64,000 bases of DNA. Origin: Colimorpha_A sp045543555 (GTDB lineage: Bacteria > Bacillota > Clostridia > Oscillospirales > CAG-272). The notes beneath the pieces are model-generated. The model was given only the letters and a program-made list of their open reading frames with translations. It made no database searches and was not told the DNA's origin. Positions 32,778-42,146 of the stretch are shown here, piece by piece; positions within the stretch are counted from its first letter, which is position 1, and each line of letters opens with the position of its first letter. The stretch lies in assembly GCA_045543555.1 (NCBI GenBank), contig JAZQMQ010000020.1, forward strand, positions 1 to 64,000, written 5' to 3'. The position numbers and the translations under genes are program-made.

Positions 32778-34610
32778 TTATCTCAGTATAAAATATTGCT
32801 CGTACCAGAGCAGGAAAGAATAAACCGTATATATGATTCTGCCGTAATTTGCTTTTCCTGCCCTGTGATCATCGAGCATCGAGATCAGCTTATCACGGTC
32901 AAAGAATTCACTTACGTATTCCCTATCAAAGCATTCCTTCACAATAGAGTAATACTTTTCCTCTTTTATCCATAGACGGAAAGGAACCATAAATCCACGC
33001 TTTTTCCTGTTTGACCAATCGCTAGGAATGTGTCTGTATGCCGCAGCTCTGAAAGCAGCCTTCGAGTGACGGTAACGCACCTTATTTTCATCATCAAGTG
33101 TTCTCGCGACCGCCCACACCTCTCGGTCAAGGAACGGAACGCGAAGCTCAAGTGAATGAGCCATTGTCATCTTATCTGCCTTTAGGAGTATATCTCCCTG
33201 AAGCCAAAGGTGCATATCGAGATACATCTTTTTTTCAAGCTCGGATCTATTCTTCACAGCCTCATAATACGGCGCTGTAACATCGGTTCTGTTAATTGAA
33301 GAACGGTATTTTTCAGTCAGCAACGAATCTGCAGTGCTCTGACTCATAATATTGGCCTGACCTATATACTCATTTTCGGGAACGGAAGCATTTTCTGTCA
33401 AGAATCGTCCCACTCCGTGTCCGACCTTTCCAAACATCTTTCTTGCAAGCTTCCGAATGCAGAGAGGAAGTTTTCTGTATGTCATTCCTCTTTTTGAGCA
33501 GGTATATTCGTCATATCCTCCGAAAAGCTCATCCGCGCCTTCTCCGCTGAGAACGACCTTAACATCCTCTGCTGCAAGAGCAGACAGGTAATAAAGCGGA
33601 ACAGCAGAAAGATTTGCATGCGGCTCATCAGAATGATATTGCACCATTGGCAGTGCGGCAAAAAACTCGTCGGGGGTTATCTCTTTTTTGCGGTTTTTCA
33701 TCCCTTTTTCACGGCAAAGCTCCTCAGCAAGCGAGGTTTCATCAAACCCTGCAGCATCAAAACCTACGGAAAACGTTTTATCGGGCTTTGCCACCGTGGC
33801 AATGTAGCTGCTGTCAACTCCGCCCGAAAGGAAGGAGCCTACCTCAACATCAGCTATTTTGTGGTATTCCACCGATGAGAGCACTGTCTTATCAATAATG
33901 TCGGCAGTTTCCTCTTCGCTTCTTACCTGTGGGGCGTATTCGAACGTATGATATTGCTTTATTTCCATTCCGCTATCGAGATTTAATGTAAAATATCTTC
34001 CGGGAAGGAGCTTATAAACATTTTTAAAGATCGTCTGCTCTATTGGAGAATATTGGAACTGAAGATACAAGGAGAGTATTTCGGGTGCAATCTCCTTTTT
34101 AAATGACGGATGATGAAGAAACGACTTTATTTCCGAACCGAAAAAGTAGGTTCCGTCGATCTTTGACCAATAAAACGGCTTTATTCCGAACATATCTCTT
34201 GCACCGTATATGCTTTCATTTTTTCTGTCATAGATAACAAAAGCAAACATTCCGCGAAGGTATGACGCCGCATCCTCACCGTACTGCATATAGGTATGGA
34301 GAATAACCTCAGTATCTGAATCGGTTGCGAACTCGTGTGAATATTTTTCTATAAGCTCTGCCCTGAGTTCTTTATAATTATATATCTCACCGTTGAAAAC
34401 AATAACGTAGCGTCCGTCAGGGCTATATATTGGCTGATGACCTCCGTCCAGGTCGATGATGGACAGGCGTCGGAATCCAAGTGCAACGTCCTTTTCAACA
34501 AACTTACCGTCGCTGTCGGGTCCCCTATGAGCTATAGCTGCGCTCATATCGTCTATTGCTTTTTCTCTGTTATATTCGCCTTCTCCAAAGAAGCCGGTAA
34601 ATCCGCACAT
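32778..34610 (-). CDS. asnB: Asparagine-synthetase-like glutamine amidotransferase
   Basis: A 610-residue two-domain enzyme. The N-terminal class II glutaminase starts with Cys2 (MCGFTGFFG) and has FRRLSIIDLDGGHQP and VFNGEIYNYKELR. The C-terminal synthetase domain carries the pyrophosphatase loop SFLSGGVDSS and LSGEGADELFGGYDEY. Family members make asparagine or amidate other carboxylates, for example meso-diaminopimelate in peptidoglycan. The position between a MurE-like and an ATP-grasp ligase favours amidation of a cell-wall or peptide precursor over free asparagine. This is inference. Confidence 0.85.
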   Translation of the reverse strand: MCGFTGFFGEGEYNREKAIDDMSAAIAHRGPDSDGKFVEKDVALGFRRLSIIDLDGGHQPIYSPDGRYVIVFNGEIYNYKELRAELIEKYSHEFATDSDTEVILHTYMQYGEDAASYLRGMFAFVIYDRKNESIYGARDMFGIKPFYWSKIDGTYFFGSEIKSFLHHPSFKKEIAPEILSLYLQFQYSPIEQTIFKNVYKLLPGRYFTLNLDSGMEIKQYHTFEYAPQVRSEEETADIIDKTVLSSVEYHKIADVEVGSFLSGGVDSSYIATVAKPDKTFSVGFDAAGFDETSLAEELCREKGMKNRKKEITPDEFFAALPMVQYHSDEPHANLSAVPLYYLSALAAEDVKVVLSGEGADELFGGYDEYTCSKRGMTYRKLPLCIRKLARKMFGKVGHGVGRFLTENASVPENEYIGQANIMSQSTADSLLTEKYRSSINRTDVTAPYYEAVKNRSELEKKMYLDMHLWLQGDILLKADKMTMAHSLELRVPFLDREVWAVARTLDDENKVRYRHSKAAFRAAAYRHIPSDWSNRKKRGFMVPFRLWIKEEKYYSIVKECFDREYVSEFFDRDKLISMLDDHRAGKANYGRIIYTVYSFLLWYEQYFILR

Positions 34611-34625
34611 ATTTTACTCCGAATT

Positions 34626-36170
34626 TCAGTTATTTGCCGTAGAGACGGCAGCGTAATACTCCGAATAATATTTTTCAACCGCACCTGCGTCGGTTATATA
34701 GTCCTTGTAGCCGTTCGCTACTCTTTGGTTTGTCTCATTTCCCTTGCCGGCAATAAGAAGCACACTACTTTCACCCATTTCGTCAAGTGCCGTTCTTATA
34801 GCCGTCTCTCTGTCCTCAATTATCTTATAAGGGCATCCGGTTGCCTCAACGTTCTTTGCTATTTCCGCGCTGATGCTTTCAAAGGATTCGGATGAGGTAT
34901 CATCCTCCGTTACATAAATAAAATCAGAATGTCTTCCCGCGGCATCTGCAAGATCATGACGGCGGTTAAACGCCTTATTTCCCGGGCAACCGAAAATAAA
35001 CACTATTTTCTTATCCGGAAATTCTCTTTTTGCGCTTTTTGCCAAAGCCTCATAGCTCATGGTATTGTGTGCAAAATCAACTATAGCATTATATTTACCG
35101 TCACGACTTCTGTGAAGCTCCATTCTTCCCTCTACCGAGGTATGAGCTATCCCCTCATACATATATTCATACGGTACGTTGAGAATCGACAGCACGGAAA
35201 TTGCCGCAAGCGCGTTATCGACGTTGAAAAATCCCGGTACCGTAAGCTTAAATGCACGGTCAAAAGTTTTGGTACGAACAGAGAAAAGTATTTCGTCACC
35301 TTCTTTTCTGATGTTGTATCCATATATATCTGTTTTATCGTTTTTCGTACTGAATGTTGTTATTCCCTGCTTATCCTTAAGATACTCGCTCACCTCGTCA
35401 TACCGGTCTGTATCGAGGTTAACGACTTTATTTTTTGATATATCGAAAAGTTTCAATTTGGATTTGAAGTAATCGTCATAATCGGGGTGTTCCACGGAGC
35501 TTATGTGATCGTATCCAATATTGAGGAAACAACCAATATCGTAGATTATTCCATCAACTCTACCGTACTTAAGTCCCTGTGATGATACCTCCATGCTCAG
35601 ATATTCGGTACCGTGATCCACCGCGGCAGCGAGATTTTTCTGAAGCTCCAAAGCTTCGGGGGTAGTGATTCTTGAGGGTATCTTTTCTTCGCCGATAAAG
35701 GTTGCAACCGTTGAAAAAAGGGCTGAATTAATTTTTCCTTGAGCCTTCTGCCATCTGTCAAGCGCAGCCTTTATAAAATACGCAACCGTTGTCTTACCTT
35801 TTGTCCCGGTCAAGCCTATGGTAGTCATTTTTTTTGCCGGCGAATCAAAGTGCATAACAGCGCAAACGCTCATTGCACGTCGTATATCGTTAACAAGGAT
35901 AACCGGCAGATCACACTCCGCATAAGCTTTCTCCGACACATAGGCAACAACACCCTTTTGAGATGCATCAAGGAGATACTCCACCTTAAAATTCTGCCCC
36001 TTACAGAAAAACAGGGTATTTTCAGAAACTTCACGGTTGTCGTACGAAAGACATTGTATCACGCAATCGCAATCATCTGATGATACAAGTACCCCTTCAA
36101 TTTCAAGAAGCGAGACAAACTCACTATATGTGTGCGCATATCCGCCGCTCACAATATCAACAACCGACAT
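34626..36170 (-). CDS. MurE-like Mur ligase, atypical substrate motif
   Basis: A 514-residue ATP-dependent ligase with the MurE domain order. The N-terminal UDP-MurNAc domain has CLSYDNREVSENTLFFC, the P-loop GLTGTKGKTT (119-128), ITTPEALELQ, the carbamylated-Lys region SKLKLFD, and the C-terminal FGCPGN with GKGNE. In MurE the third amino acid is read by DNPR (diaminopimelate) or DNPA (lysine). Here the aligned positions are DDTS (423-426). So either the amino acid or the acceptor differs. The start at 36170 follows GGAGGTTTAT. It heads the operon and is probably a second Mur ligase beside the housekeeping MurE. Confidence 0.75.
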   Translation of the reverse strand: MSVVDIVSGGYAHTYSEFVSLLEIEGVLVSSDDCDCVIQCLSYDNREVSENTLFFCKGQNFKVEYLLDASQKGVVAYVSEKAYAECDLPVILVNDIRRAMSVCAVMHFDSPAKKMTTIGLTGTKGKTTVAYFIKAALDRWQKAQGKINSALFSTVATFIGEEKIPSRITTPEALELQKNLAAAVDHGTEYLSMEVSSQGLKYGRVDGIIYDIGCFLNIGYDHISSVEHPDYDDYFKSKLKLFDISKNKVVNLDTDRYDEVSEYLKDKQGITTFSTKNDKTDIYGYNIRKEGDEILFSVRTKTFDRAFKLTVPGFFNVDNALAAISVLSILNVPYEYMYEGIAHTSVEGRMELHRSRDGKYNAIVDFAHNTMSYEALAKSAKREFPDKKIVFIFGCPGNKAFNRRHDLADAAGRHSDFIYVTEDDTSSESFESISAEIAKNVEATGCPYKIIEDRETAIRTALDEMGESSVLLIAGKGNETNQRVANGYKDYITDAGAVEKYYSEYYAAVSTANN

Positions 36171-36221
36171 ATAAACCTCCGCAAAAGTGGTCACAGTAAC
36201 CTTATTTTACTATTTCATATA

Positions 36222-36250
36222 ATTATATCATAATTACACACGGTTTTCAA
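36222..36250 (-). promoter_or_regulatory. Promoter of the murE-like/asnB/ATP-grasp/lysR operon
   Basis: On the minus strand TTGAAA (36245-36250), 17 nt, TATAAT (36222-36227). Confidence 0.75.
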
Positions 36251-36289
36251 GCGAAAAAGAAAATTTCCTCCGCTTTTCCGGAGGAAATT
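36251..36289 (-). terminator. Terminator of the heat-shock/prmA operon
   Basis: Perfect 11-bp stem AATTTCCTCCG/CGGAGGAAATT with a 6-nt loop, followed on the minus strand by TTCTTTTTC, a few bases after the prmA stop. Confidence 0.88.
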
Positions 36290-36295
36290 CTTATA

Positions 36296-37210
36296 TTAAG
36301 GTCTTGTGAAAAGCATTGCATTCCAATCGTTTTCAGCGGTAGTGAGAACGTATGTAAGTCCACCCTTGATCAGAGAGTCCTTAACTCTTTCAGCCTGTGT
36401 TTCGATTATTCCCGACACAGCCAAAAGTCCTCCCTTTTTCAAATAGGGGAGAATATCGGGAGCCATTCTCACGATGATATCCGCAACAATATTAGCGGAT
36501 ATAAAATCATAAGCGCCACCGCTTCTGTCAACGCCTGCAAGTAGATCGGAAATTCCGCACACTACGTTGTCGCAACCGTTTTCGTCGCAGTTTTCCTGTG
36601 CAACTCTGACGGCAACGGGATCAATGTCATAAGCATTGACCTTGCTTGCACCGAGCTTAGAAGCAGCAATCGCAAGAATTCCGCTTCCCGTACCGACGTC
36701 AAGAACGTAATCGCCCTTTTTCATATAGCTTTCCATCATTGAAGAGCACAGTCTGGTTGTCTCATGGGTTCCTGTTCCGAATGCCATACCCGGATCCATC
36801 ATAAGCACTATGTCGTCTTCCTTGGGCTCATATTTTTCCCAAGTTGGTACGACAATAAGCTTTTTTCCTATTCTGACCGGCTTATAGTACTGTTTCCACG
36901 TGTTTGCCCAGTCCTCTTCCTTAACTCCTGCCAGCGTAATCTCATACTTTACGTTGATCAGCTGTTCCTTAATGAATGAAATACACTCAGCAGGATTTCT
37001 TTCATCCGGAATATAAACGCTTACAGCACCGACAGAACGGTCAGCCGTTTTCATGGACTCATCCATGAGTTCACCATAGCAAGTATCCATTTTATCTATT
37101 TCGTTCGCATCCTCGATCATAAGACCGTTATCGACCATACTCATAACCGCGCAAACATTATCAAGATCAGTTATATTACAAGATACACGTATCTGTGTCC
37201 AATTACTCAT
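36296..37210 (-). CDS. prmA: Ribosomal protein L11 methyltransferase
   Basis: A 304-residue SAM-dependent enzyme that methylates Lys and the N-terminus of L11. The N-terminal substrate domain is followed by WANTWKQYYKPVRIG, MMDPGMAFGTGTHETTRLC and the SAM loop DVGTGSGILAIAASKLGA. FISANIVADII carries the NPPY-like active site in its typical PrmA form (NI). It is the last gene of the hrcA-grpE-dnaK-dnaJ-prmA operon, a common Firmicute order. Confidence 0.95.
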   Translation of the reverse strand: MSNWTQIRVSCNITDLDNVCAVMSMVDNGLMIEDANEIDKMDTCYGELMDESMKTADRSVGAVSVYIPDERNPAECISFIKEQLINVKYEITLAGVKEEDWANTWKQYYKPVRIGKKLIVVPTWEKYEPKEDDIVLMMDPGMAFGTGTHETTRLCSSMMESYMKKGDYVLDVGTGSGILAIAASKLGASKVNAYDIDPVAVRVAQENCDENGCDNVVCGISDLLAGVDRSGGAYDFISANIVADIIVRMAPDILPYLKKGGLLAVSGIIETQAERVKDSLIKGGLTYVLTTAENDWNAMLFTRP

Positions 37211-37232
37211 ATTTCCTCACAATGAATTCAGC

Positions 37233-38369
37233 TTATTTTTTGTTCTTTTTAAAGAACGACTGCTTTTTCTGATAATTTTTCTGCCCGGATTCTTCTGCAA
37301 ATGAACGAAGGATTTCCTTCTGCTTATCATTCAGATTTTTTGGCACCTCCACGGTAACCTCAAATATAAGATCGCCCTTTCTGCCATTTCTGGGAGAAAC
37401 TATACCCCCTCCGCGAACAGTAAATCTTGTGCCCGTCTGTGTTCCCTCGGGAATAGTGAATTTAACGCTATCCGTAAGTGTAGGAACGTCGATCTCAGCA
37501 CCAAGGGCTGCCTCAACAAAGGTTATAGGCAACTCACAGTAGATATTTGTTCCGTCACGCTCAAAAATCTGATGAGGACGAACGCTGATGCTGACGTAAA
37601 GATCGCCTGCACCACCACCGTTTCTTCCGTCGTTACCCTTGCCCGAGACTCTTAAGGTCTCGCCGTTATCGATACCTGCAGGTATGGTAACAGTAATGCT
37701 CTTCTGAAGTCTCACGTAACCCTTACCGTTACAGTTTTTACAGGGTGTTTTTACGATCTTACCTGTTCCTCGGCAGTTATCACATGCCTGTGTGCTTTGA
37801 AAAACACCAAACGGAGTTCTCTGTGTTGTATTCACCTGACCGCGTCCGTTACAGGTAGGACAGGTTTCGGGGCTTGTGCCCTTTGCCGCGCCGTTACCTC
37901 CGCAGTCGGAGCATTTTTCAACTCTTGCGTATGTTATGTCCTTCTTGCAGCCGAAAGCCGCTTCTTCGAAGGTGATCGTGAGGCGGTATTGAAGATCGTC
38001 TCCTCTTACGGGACCGTTTCTTCTTGATGATCCGCCGCCGCCAAAGCCACCGAATCCTCCGCCGAACATTGAGCTGAATATATCGCCGAAATCGAAGCCT
38101 CCGAAATCGCCTCCGCCAAAGCCCGATCCACCCATCGAGGGATCGAACGCTGCATGGCCGTACTGGTCGTACTTACTCTTCTTGTCGGGATCCGAAAGCA
38201 CTGCGTAAGCCTCGTTTACCTCCTTGAACTTTTCCTCAGCTTCCTTATCGCCGGGATTCATGTCGGGATGGTACTTTTTGGCAAGCTTTCTGTATGACTT
38301 TTTTATATCGTCGTCCGAGGCGCTTTTATCAACTCCAAGCACCTCGTAGTAATCTCTTTTATCTGCCAT
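37233..38369 (-). CDS. dnaJ: Chaperone DnaJ
   Basis: A 378-residue Hsp40 co-chaperone that delivers substrate to DnaK and triggers its ATPase. The J domain has HPD (YHPDMNPGDKEAEEKF), then a Gly/Phe-rich region (GGFGGFGGGG). Four CxxCxGxG-type zinc repeats follow (CSDCGGNGA, CPTCNGRGQ, CDNCRGTGK, CKNCNGKGY). The C-terminal substrate domains end in a Lys-rich tail. It lies 85 bp downstream of dnaK with an intervening hairpin. Confidence 0.97.
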   Translation of the reverse strand: MADKRDYYEVLGVDKSASDDDIKKSYRKLAKKYHPDMNPGDKEAEEKFKEVNEAYAVLSDPDKKSKYDQYGHAAFDPSMGGSGFGGGDFGGFDFGDIFSSMFGGGFGGFGGGGSSRRNGPVRGDDLQYRLTITFEEAAFGCKKDITYARVEKCSDCGGNGAAKGTSPETCPTCNGRGQVNTTQRTPFGVFQSTQACDNCRGTGKIVKTPCKNCNGKGYVRLQKSITVTIPAGIDNGETLRVSGKGNDGRNGGGAGDLYVSISVRPHQIFERDGTNIYCELPITFVEAALGAEIDVPTLTDSVKFTIPEGTQTGTRFTVRGGGIVSPRNGRKGDLIFEVTVEVPKNLNDKQKEILRSFAEESGQKNYQKKQSFFKKNKK

Positions 38370-38418
38370 TTATGCCTCCGTTATTGCCCAATTAAAGCAT
38401 CTTGCTTATAACGGGCTT

Positions 38419-38443
38419 TTGCAGGGGCAAATTGCCCCTGCAA
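38419..38443. other. Perfect hairpin between dnaK and dnaJ
   Basis: TTGCAGGGGCAA and its complement meet around an A, forming a GC-rich stem. No T-run follows on the minus strand, so it is not a standard terminator. It may limit exonuclease decay or attenuate dnaJ relative to dnaK. Confidence 0.6.
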
Positions 38444-38454
38444 AGTAATTTTTA

Positions 38455-40290
38455 TTAGGTCTTATCCTCGTAATCAGCGTTGTAGTAGCCCTGACCGTTA
38501 TCGCCCTGGTTTCCTCCCTGTGCATTGGGATCGAATCCCTGCGCATTGGGGTCGCCACCCTGTGCCTTATAGAGCTTCTCGGAAAGTGCATAGAATGCCT
38601 TTTCAAGAGCTTCTGTGTCAGCCTTGATTGCATCGGTATCATTACCCTTAAGGGTCTCCTTCAGCTTCTCAAGTGCCGCATTTACGTCTGCCTTATCGGA
38701 ATCGGGGAGCTTATCGCCAATCTCGCCGAGAGTCTTCTCGGACTGGAATACGAGAGAATCTGCACGATTCTTGATTTCAACAGCTTCCTTAAGCTTCTTA
38801 TCCTCCTCAGCAAACTTTTCCGCCTCACGAACTGCGCGATCAATGTCCTCCTTGGACATATTGGTGGAGGAGGTGATGGTGATGTGCTGCTCCTTACCGG
38901 TTCCCTTATCCATAGCGGATACGTTTACGATACCGTTAGCGTCGATGTCGAAGGTAACCTCGATCTGAGGCACTCCGCGGGGAGCAGAAGGAATACCGTC
39001 GAGGTGGAAGCGACCGAGGGTGGTGTTACCTGCAGCCATTTCTCTCTCACCCTGAAGGATGTGAATCTCAACGGAGGTCTGACCGTCAGCCGCGGTGGAG
39101 AACACCTGGCTCTTCTTTACGGGGATAGTGGTGTTTCTGTCTATGATCTTTGTGCAAACTCCACCGAGAGTCTCGATACCGAGAGAAAGGGGAGTAACGT
39201 CGAGAAGAAGAAGGTCCTTAACGTCGCCGCCGAGGACACCCGCCTGAATTGCGGCGCCTACAGCTACACATTCGTCGGGGTTGATGCCCTTGAAGGGATC
39301 CTTACCGATGAACTTCTTAACAGCTTCCTGAACCGCGGGAATTCTTGTGGAACCACCTACGAGAAGCACCTTATCGATCTGAGAAACGCTGATGCCTGCA
39401 TCGGAAAGCGCCTTCTTTGTGGGGATCATGGATCTTTCAACAAGGTCAGCTGTGATACGGTCGAACTCAGCTCTTGTAAGGGTTGCGTCGAAGTGGAGAG
39501 GACCTGCAGCGGTTGCTGTGATGAAGGGGAGATTGATATTAGATGATGTCATACCGGAAAGCTCGATCTTTGCCTTCTCTGCAGCATCCTTAAGACGCTG
39601 AAGAACAGTCTTATCGTTGCGAAGATCTACGCCGTTTTCTGCACGGAACTTATCTGCCATCCAGTCAATGATTCTCTGGTCGAAGTCATCGCCGCCGAGG
39701 TGAGTATCACCGTTTGTTGCAAGAACTTCGAAGACACCGTCGGAAATTTCGAGGATGGATACGTCGAATGTACCGCCTCCAAGGTCGAATACCATGATCT
39801 TCTGGTCAACTTCCTTATCCATACCGTAAGCGAGAGCTGCCGCGGTAGGCTCGTTGATTATACGCATTACCTCAAGTCCTGCGATCTTACCCGCGTCCTT
39901 TGTTGCCTGACGCTGTGCATCGGAGAAGTATGCGGGAACTGTAATTACAGCCTTGTTTACCTTAGTTCCGAGGTATGCTTCTGCATCAGCCTTAAGCTTC
40001 TGAAGAACCATTGCGGAGATTTCCTGAGGAGTGTATGCCTTACCGTCAATGTTTACCTTATAATCGGTACCCATGTGACGCTTGATGGACATAACGGTCT
40101 TGTCGGGGTTTGTAATAGACTGACGCTTTGCAACCTGTCCGACAATTCTTTCGCCGGTCTTTGTAACAGCTACAACGGAAGGTGTAGTTCTTGCTCCCTC
40201 GGGATTGGGAATTACAACGGGCTCTCCGCCCTCATATACTGCTACACATGAATTTGTAGTACCAAGGTCAATACCAATAATCTTTTCCAT
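38455..40290 (-). CDS. dnaK: Chaperone DnaK (Hsp70)
   Basis: A 611-residue ATP-dependent chaperone. The three Hsp70 signatures are seen: IGIDLGTTNSCVAV, VFDLGGGTFDVSIL and VLLVGGSTRIPAVQE. The peptide-binding domain follows with the LLDVTPLSLGIETLGG linker region. The lid is typical, and the tail is Gly/Asn/Gln-rich (DPNAQGFDPNAQGG). The lid lacks the 24-residue insert of proteobacterial DnaK in the ATPase domain, as usual in Gram-positives. The start follows AGGAGG. Confidence 0.98.
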   Translation of the reverse strand: MEKIIGIDLGTTNSCVAVYEGGEPVVIPNPEGARTTPSVVAVTKTGERIVGQVAKRQSITNPDKTVMSIKRHMGTDYKVNIDGKAYTPQEISAMVLQKLKADAEAYLGTKVNKAVITVPAYFSDAQRQATKDAGKIAGLEVMRIINEPTAAALAYGMDKEVDQKIMVFDLGGGTFDVSILEISDGVFEVLATNGDTHLGGDDFDQRIIDWMADKFRAENGVDLRNDKTVLQRLKDAAEKAKIELSGMTSSNINLPFITATAAGPLHFDATLTRAEFDRITADLVERSMIPTKKALSDAGISVSQIDKVLLVGGSTRIPAVQEAVKKFIGKDPFKGINPDECVAVGAAIQAGVLGGDVKDLLLLDVTPLSLGIETLGGVCTKIIDRNTTIPVKKSQVFSTAADGQTSVEIHILQGEREMAAGNTTLGRFHLDGIPSAPRGVPQIEVTFDIDANGIVNVSAMDKGTGKEQHITITSSTNMSKEDIDRAVREAEKFAEEDKKLKEAVEIKNRADSLVFQSEKTLGEIGDKLPDSDKADVNAALEKLKETLKGNDTDAIKADTEALEKAFYALSEKLYKAQGGDPNAQGFDPNAQGGNQGDNGQGYYNADYEDKT

Positions 40291-40329
40291 AATAAATTTC
40301 CTCCTAAAAGTAAATTGAAATATTTTAAA

Positions 40330-40866
40330 TCAGTTTGCTACCTTTACCATAGCATATCTTATGATTTTGTCACCTTTTTTATATCCCTTGAGAAGAACCT
40401 CTGCAATAACGCTCTCTCCCATAGACTCATCGTCTACGTGAAGAACGGCATTGTGAAGATTGGGATCAAATTCTTCTCCCTCAACTCCGAATTCTTCTAC
40501 ACCAAGCTTACCGAGTATTTCGGAGAACTTGTTGAGAGTCATATTAACGCCCTGTGAAAGCTGGCTTTCATCCGAATACTTGATCGCCATTTCAAGACTG
40601 TCCTTAATGGGAAGTATGCTGTTAAGAACATCGCTTACTGCGTCGTTATAAATTCCTTCCCTTTCCTTTTGAGCGCGTTTGCGGAAATTATCATATTCCG
40701 CCAAGGTTCTTAAATATCTGTCGTTTAATTCTTCAAGCGACTTATTTAACGCCTCATTTTCCTCACGAAGCTTCTTAACATCTTTTTTTTCCTTCTGAGG
40801 CTTTTCTTCCTTTTTTTCCTCAACGGTTTCCGCTACTTCGTTTTCTGTATTTACGTTTTCTTCCAC
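40330..40866 (-). CDS. grpE: Nucleotide exchange factor GrpE
   Basis: A 178-residue dimeric exchange factor for DnaK. An acidic, Lys/Glu-rich N-terminus leads into the long coiled-coil helix (LREENEALNKSLEELNDRYL) with RTLAEYDNFRKRAQKE. The C-terminal beta domain has NLHNAVLHVDDE and the signature VLLKGYKKGDKIIRYAMVKV. Translation starts at a GTG (40866) behind AAAGGAT, two bases after the hrcA stop. Confidence 0.95.
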   Translation of the reverse strand: MEENVNTENEVAETVEEKKEEKPQKEKKDVKKLREENEALNKSLEELNDRYLRTLAEYDNFRKRAQKEREGIYNDAVSDVLNSILPIKDSLEMAIKYSDESQLSQGVNMTLNKFSEILGKLGVEEFGVEGEEFDPNLHNAVLHVDDESMGESVIAEVLLKGYKKGDKIIRYAMVKVAN

Positions 40867-40868
40867 GA

Positions 40869-41960
40869 TTAGATATCCTTTCGCTGATGTTCTGTTTGAC
40901 CGTCACCTTCGGGCAGAGACGGCGTTGTGTTTAGCATTCCCGAAATATTTTGAGCAATATATTCAACGGTCGAAATGACCTTCGAATAATCCATTCGTCT
41001 CGGTCCTATGATTCCGATAGCACCGACAACCTTCTCGCCAATCTTGATCTTCTGAAAGACCATTGTGGAATTTTTAAATTCTTCAAGTGAATTCTCAGAT
41101 CCTATAAGCACCTGAGGTCCATCCGAATCTGCATCGGATACAAGCTTCAGAATATCTCTTTTTTCTTCAAGCGCACCAAGAAGCTCTTTAAACTCCTTCG
41201 CATCGCTGAATTCGGGATATTCGAGAAGATGATTTACTCCCGACATCTTAAGATCTCCGTTTTCGGGCTCGCCCAAAACCTCGCATACCGCTTTTATCGC
41301 CGGAGAAACTATGCTCTCCCCTGCTCCGAACCCCCGTTCGATCTCCATAACCAGCGATACGGTTATCTCATCTACACTTCTGTTTGCAACCCTTACGTTA
41401 AGTGCCATCTCAAGCTTGCTTAAGATACCCTCGTCGATAGGCTCAGAGGTGTGGATCTGTGAAGTTCGTATGCTTCCCGATCCGTCGATCATAATCAGCA
41501 TAAACTGATTTGGGGACAGAAGCACTGTCTTGAACTTGTCAACAACCGCGGTGCTTTGCTTAGGCTTTATAGCGATAGACGTATAATTTGTAAGTGTCGC
41601 CGCAAGACCCGTTGCCGTTTCAAGAAGTCTGTCGATCTCCGAGAGACGGCTCTTTGCAATAGCGTTCATTCGCGCAAGCTCGTTTTGGCTCATGCGGTAC
41701 TTCTGCATAAGAGAATTTACGTAGAATCGGTAGCCTACCTCGGACGGAACTCTGCCCGCAGAGGCGTGCGGCTGTTCAAGATAACCGAGGGATTCAAGCT
41801 CTGCCATCTCGTTTCGGATGGTGGCGGGAGACAGGGATATCTGATTATTTTGAGTGAGGTATTTTGAGCCGACGGGCTCTCCCTCCTTGACGTGTGCCTC
41901 GATGATGGCTTTAAGTATCATCTTTTTTCGATCGTTAAGCTCGTTACCGTTTCTTGACAC
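40869..41960 (-). CDS. hrcA: Heat-inducible transcription repressor HrcA
   Basis: A 363-residue repressor of class I heat-shock genes that binds CIRCE. The winged helix is DRKKMILKAIIEAHVKEGEP followed by GSKYL and LSPATIRNEMAELESLGYLEQPHASAGR. The GAF-like and C-terminal domains follow (GPRRMDYSKVISTVEYIAQN). I set the start at the GTG of VSRNGNELNDRKK (41960), behind AAAAGGGG and downstream of the CIRCE box. The frame stays open further upstream, but a start there would lie inside the promoter. Confidence 0.94.
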   Translation of the reverse strand: MSRNGNELNDRKKMILKAIIEAHVKEGEPVGSKYLTQNNQISLSPATIRNEMAELESLGYLEQPHASAGRVPSEVGYRFYVNSLMQKYRMSQNELARMNAIAKSRLSEIDRLLETATGLAATLTNYTSIAIKPKQSTAVVDKFKTVLLSPNQFMLIMIDGSGSIRTSQIHTSEPIDEGILSKLEMALNVRVANRSVDEITVSLVMEIERGFGAGESIVSPAIKAVCEVLGEPENGDLKMSGVNHLLEYPEFSDAKEFKELLGALEEKRDILKLVSDADSDGPQVLIGSENSLEEFKNSTMVFQKIKIGEKVVGAIGIIGPRRMDYSKVISTVEYIAQNISGMLNTTPSLPEGDGQTEHQRKDI

Positions 41961-41986
41961 CCGTCTCACCCCTTTTCGTTGTATTT

Positions 41987-42013
41987 TTAGCACTCGCACA
42001 TTCAGAGTGCTAA
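41987..42013. promoter_or_regulatory. CIRCE operator
   Basis: TTAGCACTC-N9-GAGTGCTAA, a perfect match, located between the promoter and the hrcA start. HrcA bound here represses the whole hrcA-grpE-dnaK-dnaJ-prmA operon. Confidence 0.98.
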
Positions 42014-42024
42014 TCCACGGTACT

Positions 42025-42053
42025 AATATAACACTATTTTTACCCATTGTCAA
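42025..42053 (-). promoter_or_regulatory. Promoter of the hrcA operon
   Basis: On the minus strand TTGACA (42048-42053), 17 nt, TATATT (42025-42030), directly upstream of CIRCE. Confidence 0.88.
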
Positions 42054-42107
42054 GAACGAATTTAAGATTTTCTGTTAATAATTTGTAAATCCAAACGACA
42101 GAGTGCT

Positions 42108-42132
42108 AAAAAAAGCAGGGATCGCTCCCTGC
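42108..42132 (-). terminator. Terminator of the 42147-42668 gene
   Basis: Stem GCAGGGA/TCCCTGC with loop TCGC, followed on the minus strand by TTTTTTTA. Confidence 0.85.
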
Positions 42133-42146
42133 CTTCATTTTTCCAA

